The notes under the pieces: model-generated
Databases searched by the model: none
Told to the model about the DNA's origin: nothing
The model's input: the letters and a program-made list of their open reading frames with translations, nothing else
Part shown: positions 3,745 to 6,913 of the stretch, piece after piece
Layout: every line of letters begins with the position of its first letter
How positions within the stretch are numbered: position 1 is the first letter of the stretch
NCBI GenBank assembly: GCA_021852325.1
Contig: JAJZNM010000079.1
Span: 1 to 6,913 of the forward strand
DNA: 6,913 bases
Direction: 5' to 3'
DNA from: Pseudomonadota bacterium
GTDB lineage: Bacteria; Pseudomonadota; Gammaproteobacteria; JAKAQQ01
Translations under genes and position numbers: made by a program

Positions 3745-6700
3745 ATGTCGTATTCGTTGACTGAAAGAAAGCGTATCCGAAAGAATTTTTCGAACCGGCC
3801 TGCCGTGCTCCGGGTCCCGCCGCTCCTCAAGATGCAGGTGGATTCCTATGCGCAGTTCCTGCAAAGCGCCCTCGCTCCCGAAGCGCGGGAGGGTGTCGGG
3901 CTTCAGGCGGCACTCAAGTCCATTTTCCCGATCCGGAGCTATTCCGGCACCGCTGCGCTCGATTTCGTCCGCTACGAAATCGGGGAACCCGCGTTCGACG
4001 TTCGGGAATGCCTCCTGCGCGGCCTGACCTATGCCGCTCCCCTGCGCGCTGCGGTACGCCTCGTGCTCTACGACCGGGAAAGCCCGGCCGAACGGCGGGC
4101 GGTGAAAAGCATCGAAGAGCAGGAAGTCTATCTCGGCGAACTGCCGCTCATGACGGAGACCGGGACGTTCGTGATCAATGGAACCGAGCGGGTGGTCGTG
4201 AGCCAGCTGCACCGCTCCCCGGGGGTGTTTTTCGAAAGTGACCGGGGCAAGTCGCATTCCTCGGGCAAGGTGCTCTATACGGCGCGGATCATCCCCTACC
4301 GGGGGTCGTGGCTGGATTTCGAGTTCGACGCCAAGGACTGCCTGTTCGTCCGCATCGACCGTCGGCGCAAGCTCCCGGTCACCATCCTGCTCCGGGCGCT
4401 CGGACTCGATGATACGCAGATACTCGGTTATTTCTTCGAGCACAACGTGTTTCACGTGACGCCGACGGGGCTCATCCTGGATCTCGTGCCCGAGCGGCTC
4501 AGAGGCGAGATCGCGGCTTTCCCGATCAAGCTCGAGGACCGGGTGCTCGTCGAGGAGGGCCGCCGCGTGACCGCCCGCCAGGTGCGGGAACTCAAGACCG
4601 CGGGCGTCAAGCGTCTCGCGGTGCCGTCGGCCTACGTGGCCGGCCGGATCCTTGCGCACGACCTCGCCCATCCGGAAACCGGTGAGCTTTTGGCCAAGGC
4701 CAATGAGGAACTCACGCTCGAGCAGGTGCATCGCATCATGCAGTCGGGCATCACGGAGTTCCGGACGCTTTATGTGAACGACGTCAACCGGGGGCCGTTC
4801 ATCTCCTCGACCCTGAAGCTCGATTCCACCCACACCCCCTTGGAGGCCTTGGTCGAGATCTACCGCATGATGCGTCCCGGCGAGCCGCCCACCCGGGATG
4901 CCGCCGAAACCCTGTTCAAGAACCTCTTTTTCAGCCCGGAACGCTACGACCTCTCTGCGGTCGGCCGCATGAAGTTCAACAAGCGACTGAACCGGACGGA
5001 TGACACGGGACTCTTGATTCTGACCCAGGAGGACATCCTTGAAGTGGTGAAGACCCTGATCGCGATCCGGAACGGCGAGGGGGTGGTCGATGACATCGAC
5101 CATCTCGGCAACCGGCGTGTGCGCTCCGTGGGCGAGATGGCGGAGAACGCCTTCCGGGTCGGGCTCGTGCGTGTGGAACGCGCCGTCCGGGAGCGTCTTG
5201 CCCTGGCCGAGGCCGAAAACCTGAAGCCCCAGGATCTCATCAATGCGAAACCCGTGGTGGCGGCCATCAAGGAGTTTTTCAGCTCCTCCCAGCTGTCGCA
5301 GTTCATGGACCAAAACAACCCCCTGTCCGAGGTGACGCACAAGCGGCGGGTCTCCGCACTGGGACCCGGCGGACTGACCCGCGAACGCGCCGGATTCGAG
5401 GTGCGTGACGTGCATGCCACCCACTACGGACGCGTGTGTCCGATCGAGACGCCGGAAGGGCCGAACATCGGTCTCATCAACTCGCTCGCAGTCTATGCCC
5501 GGACCAACGATTACGGCTTTCTCGAGACTCCCTATCGCAAGGTCATCGACAACCGGGTGACGGACGAGGTGGAATACCTGTCCGCGATCGAGGAAGGCCG
5601 CTTCGTGATCGCCCAGGCGAACGCCCAGCTCGACCCCGAAGGCCGTTTCACCGAGGATCTCGTGTCCTGCCGCTTCGGCAACGAGTTCACGATGTCGACG
5701 CCGGACCGGATCCAGTACATGGATGTCTCGCCCATGCAGATCGTCTCGATCGCCGCCGCCCTGATCCCGTTTCTCGAACATGACGACGCGAACCGCGCGC
5801 TCATGGGCTCGAATATGCAGCGGCAGGCGGTGCCCGTCCTCCGGGCCGAAAAGCCGCTTGTGGGCACGGGGCTCGAGCATACGGTCGCGGTCGACTCGGG
5901 GGCGACGGTCATCGCCCGGCGCGGCGGCATCGTGGATGCCGTGGACGCCTCCCGCATTGTGGTCCGCGTCCATGACGCGGAAACGGTGGCGGGCGAGTCC
6001 GGCGTCGACATCTACAATCTCACGAAATACCAGCGTTCCAACCAGAACACCTGCATCAACCAGCGTCCACTGGTCCGGAGCGGTGAACGCATCGAGCGTG
6101 GCGACGTGCTTGCCGACGGCTCATCGACCGATCTCGGGGAACTCGCCCTCGGACAGAACCTCCGGGTGGCGTTCATGCCCTGGCATGGATACAACTTCGA
6201 GGATGCGATCCTGATCTCGGAACGCCTGGTCCAGGAGGACCGCTTCACCTCGATCCACATCGAGGAACTGTCTTGCATGGCCCGCGATACCAAGCTCGGC
6301 GCGGAGGAGATCACAAGCGACATCCCGAACGTGAACGAGGCGGCCCTCGCGAACCTGGACGAGGCGGGCATCGCCTATATCGGCGCCGAGGTGCAGGCGG
6401 GGGACATCCTGGTCGGGAAAGTCACCCCCAAGGGCGAGACCCAGCTCACGCCGGAGGAGAAACTCCTGCGGGCGATCTTCGGGGAGAAAGCCTCCGAAGT
6501 GAAGGATACGTCCCTGCGTGTGCCGCCCGGTATGGATGGCACCGTGATCGACGTCCGGGTGTTCACCCGCGACGGAATGGAAAAGGACTCCCGTGCCCGC
6601 TCGATCGAATCCCAGGAACTCGCCCGGGTCCGCAAGGATCTCGACGACCAGCGCCGCATCCTCGAAGACGACCTGTTCCAGCGCGTGGCCCAGCTCGTCA

Positions 6701-6913
6701 CCGGGAAAGTGGCGGAAGGGGGCCCGAAAAAGCTGGCCAAAGGCGCCCGGATCACGCAGGGCTATCTCGACGAGCTCGAGCGGGACCAGTGGTTCAGTAT
6801 CCGGCTCCACAACGAGGAGGCGATGGAACAGCTCGAACGGCTGTCCGAGCTCTTGGGCCAGCAGCGGGTGCTTTTCGAGCGCCGCTACGAGGAGAAGAAG
6901 CGCAAGATCCTCG
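3745..6913 (+). CDS. rpoB: DNA-directed RNA polymerase subunit beta (3' truncated by the window edge)
   Basis: The beta subunit forms half of the polymerase active cleft. The window holds 1,056 codons plus one base without a stop (E. coli 1,342 residues). The ATG at 3745 follows GGGAG (3733-3737) by 7 bases and opens MSYSLTERKRIRKNF. Visible parts include GELPLMTETGTFVINGTERV with SQLHRSPGVFF in the protrusion/lobe, and the rifampicin region SSQLSQFMDQNNPLSEVTHKRR followed by SALGPGG, in which Q519, D522, H532 and S537 match E. coli Q513, D516, H526 and S531. GYNFEDAI has E819/D820 near the active site. A proteobacterial insertion of the SI2 type starts near FTRDGMEKD and is about 5 residues longer than in E. 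coli. The sequence stops about 20 residues before the expected catalytic lysines (E. coli K1065 and K1073). Downstream rpoC is expected but not seen. Confidence 0.99.
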   Translation, partial: MSYSLTERKRIRKNFSNRPAVLRVPPLLKMQVDSYAQFLQSALAPEAREGVGLQAALKSIFPIRSYSGTAALDFVRYEIGEPAFDVRECLLRGLTYAAPLRAAVRLVLYDRESPAERRAVKSIEEQEVYLGELPLMTETGTFVINGTERVVVSQLHRSPGVFFESDRGKSHSSGKVLYTARIIPYRGSWLDFEFDAKDCLFVRIDRRRKLPVTILLRALGLDDTQILGYFFEHNVFHVTPTGLILDLVPERLRGEIAAFPIKLEDRVLVEEGRRVTARQVRELKTAGVKRLAVPSAYVAGRILAHDLAHPETGELLAKANEELTLEQVHRIMQSGITEFRTLYVNDVNRGPFISSTLKLDSTHTPLEALVEIYRMMRPGEPPTRDAAETLFKNLFFSPERYDLSAVGRMKFNKRLNRTDDTGLLILTQEDILEVVKTLIAIRNGEGVVDDIDHLGNRRVRSVGEMAENAFRVGLVRVERAVRERLALAEAENLKPQDLINAKPVVAAIKEFFSSSQLSQFMDQNNPLSEVTHKRRVSALGPGGLTRERAGFEVRDVHATHYGRVCPIETPEGPNIGLINSLAVYARTNDYGFLETPYRKVIDNRVTDEVEYLSAIEEGRFVIAQANAQLDPEGRFTEDLVSCRFGNEFTMSTPDRIQYMDVSPMQIVSIAAALIPFLEHDDANRALMGSNMQRQAVPVLRAEKPLVGTGLEHTVAVDSGATVIARRGGIVDAVDASRIVVRVHDAETVAGESGVDIYNLTKYQRSNQNTCINQRPLVRSGERIERGDVLADGSSTDLGELALGQNLRVAFMPWHGYNFEDAILISERLVQEDRFTSIHIEELSCMARDTKLGAEEITSDIPNVNEAALANLDEAGIAYIGAEVQAGDILVGKVTPKGETQLTPEEKLLRAIFGEKASEVKDTSLRVPPGMDGTVIDVRVFTRDGMEKDSRARSIESQELARVRKDLDDQRRILEDDLFQRVAQLVTGKVAEGGPKKLAKGARITQGYLDELERDQWFSIRLHNEEAMEQLERLSELLGQQRVLFERRYEEKKRKIL

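Noticed and set aside
3706..5973. 755-codon open frame on the minus strand opposite rpoB
   Set aside because: It is the mirror of a strongly biased GC-rich coding frame. The translation is rich in H, D, R and G, resembles no fold I recognise, and rpoB on the + strand is unmistakable.
5436..6214. Two alternative + strand frames inside rpoB (5436-5783 and 5780-6214)
   Set aside because: They are frame-shifted readings of conserved rpoB sequence and carry no independent start signal.
1..6913. Search for a novel system, mobile element or CRISPR array
   Set aside because: All coding space is accounted for by conserved housekeeping genes in a conserved order; no spaced direct repeats, terminal inverted repeats or unfamiliar genes were found.

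Overview
The window is a piece of a GC-rich bacterial chromosome carrying the classic tuf / tRNA-Trp / secE / nusG / rplKAJL / rpoB locus, all on the + strand. The best taxonomic reading is Proteobacteria, most likely Gammaproteobacteria. The reasons are a three-membrane-segment SecE, an RpoB that follows the Escherichia coli protein closely through the rifampicin region and keeps the proteobacterial beta insertions, and a recognisable L10 leader before rplJ. The genus cannot be decided from what is visible.

Layout: the 3' end of tuf (EF-Tu) enters from the left edge and stops at 196. A 40-base spacer leads to a complete tRNA-Trp(CCA) at 237-312. secE (GTG start, 331) begins 18 bases after the tRNA CCA end, and nusG (GTG start, 727) begins 3 bases after the secE stop, in the same frame. 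A 77-base structured leader precedes rplK, whose stop overlaps the rplA start by ATGA. A 205-base interval follows, holding three consecutive hairpins and then the L10 leader. rplJ and rplL come next, separated by a short AT-rich spacer. A 116-base gap with a 16-base-pair hairpin leads to rpoB, which runs off the right edge after about 1,056 codons.

How the parts fit: tuf, the L11/L1/L10/L7-L12 proteins and tRNA-Trp serve translation. L10 and L7/L12 form the ribosomal stalk that recruits EF-Tu and other GTPase factors, and L11 sits at the stalk base. NusG links the ribosome and RNA polymerase, RpoB is the polymerase beta subunit, and SecE is part of the SecYEG translocon. The control points that can be read from the sequence are a candidate L1 target before rplK, the L10 leader before rplJ, and a strong hairpin between the ribosomal genes and rpoB, where E. 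coli is known to reduce and process the transcript.

This is a conserved housekeeping region, and I see no mobile element, CRISPR array or unknown accessory system. The most notable details are an abrupt change of third-base preference inside the tuf fragment, a triple 11-residue repeat at the L10 C-terminus that suggests three L7/L12 dimers per stalk, and the series of hairpins lacking U-tracts between genes.
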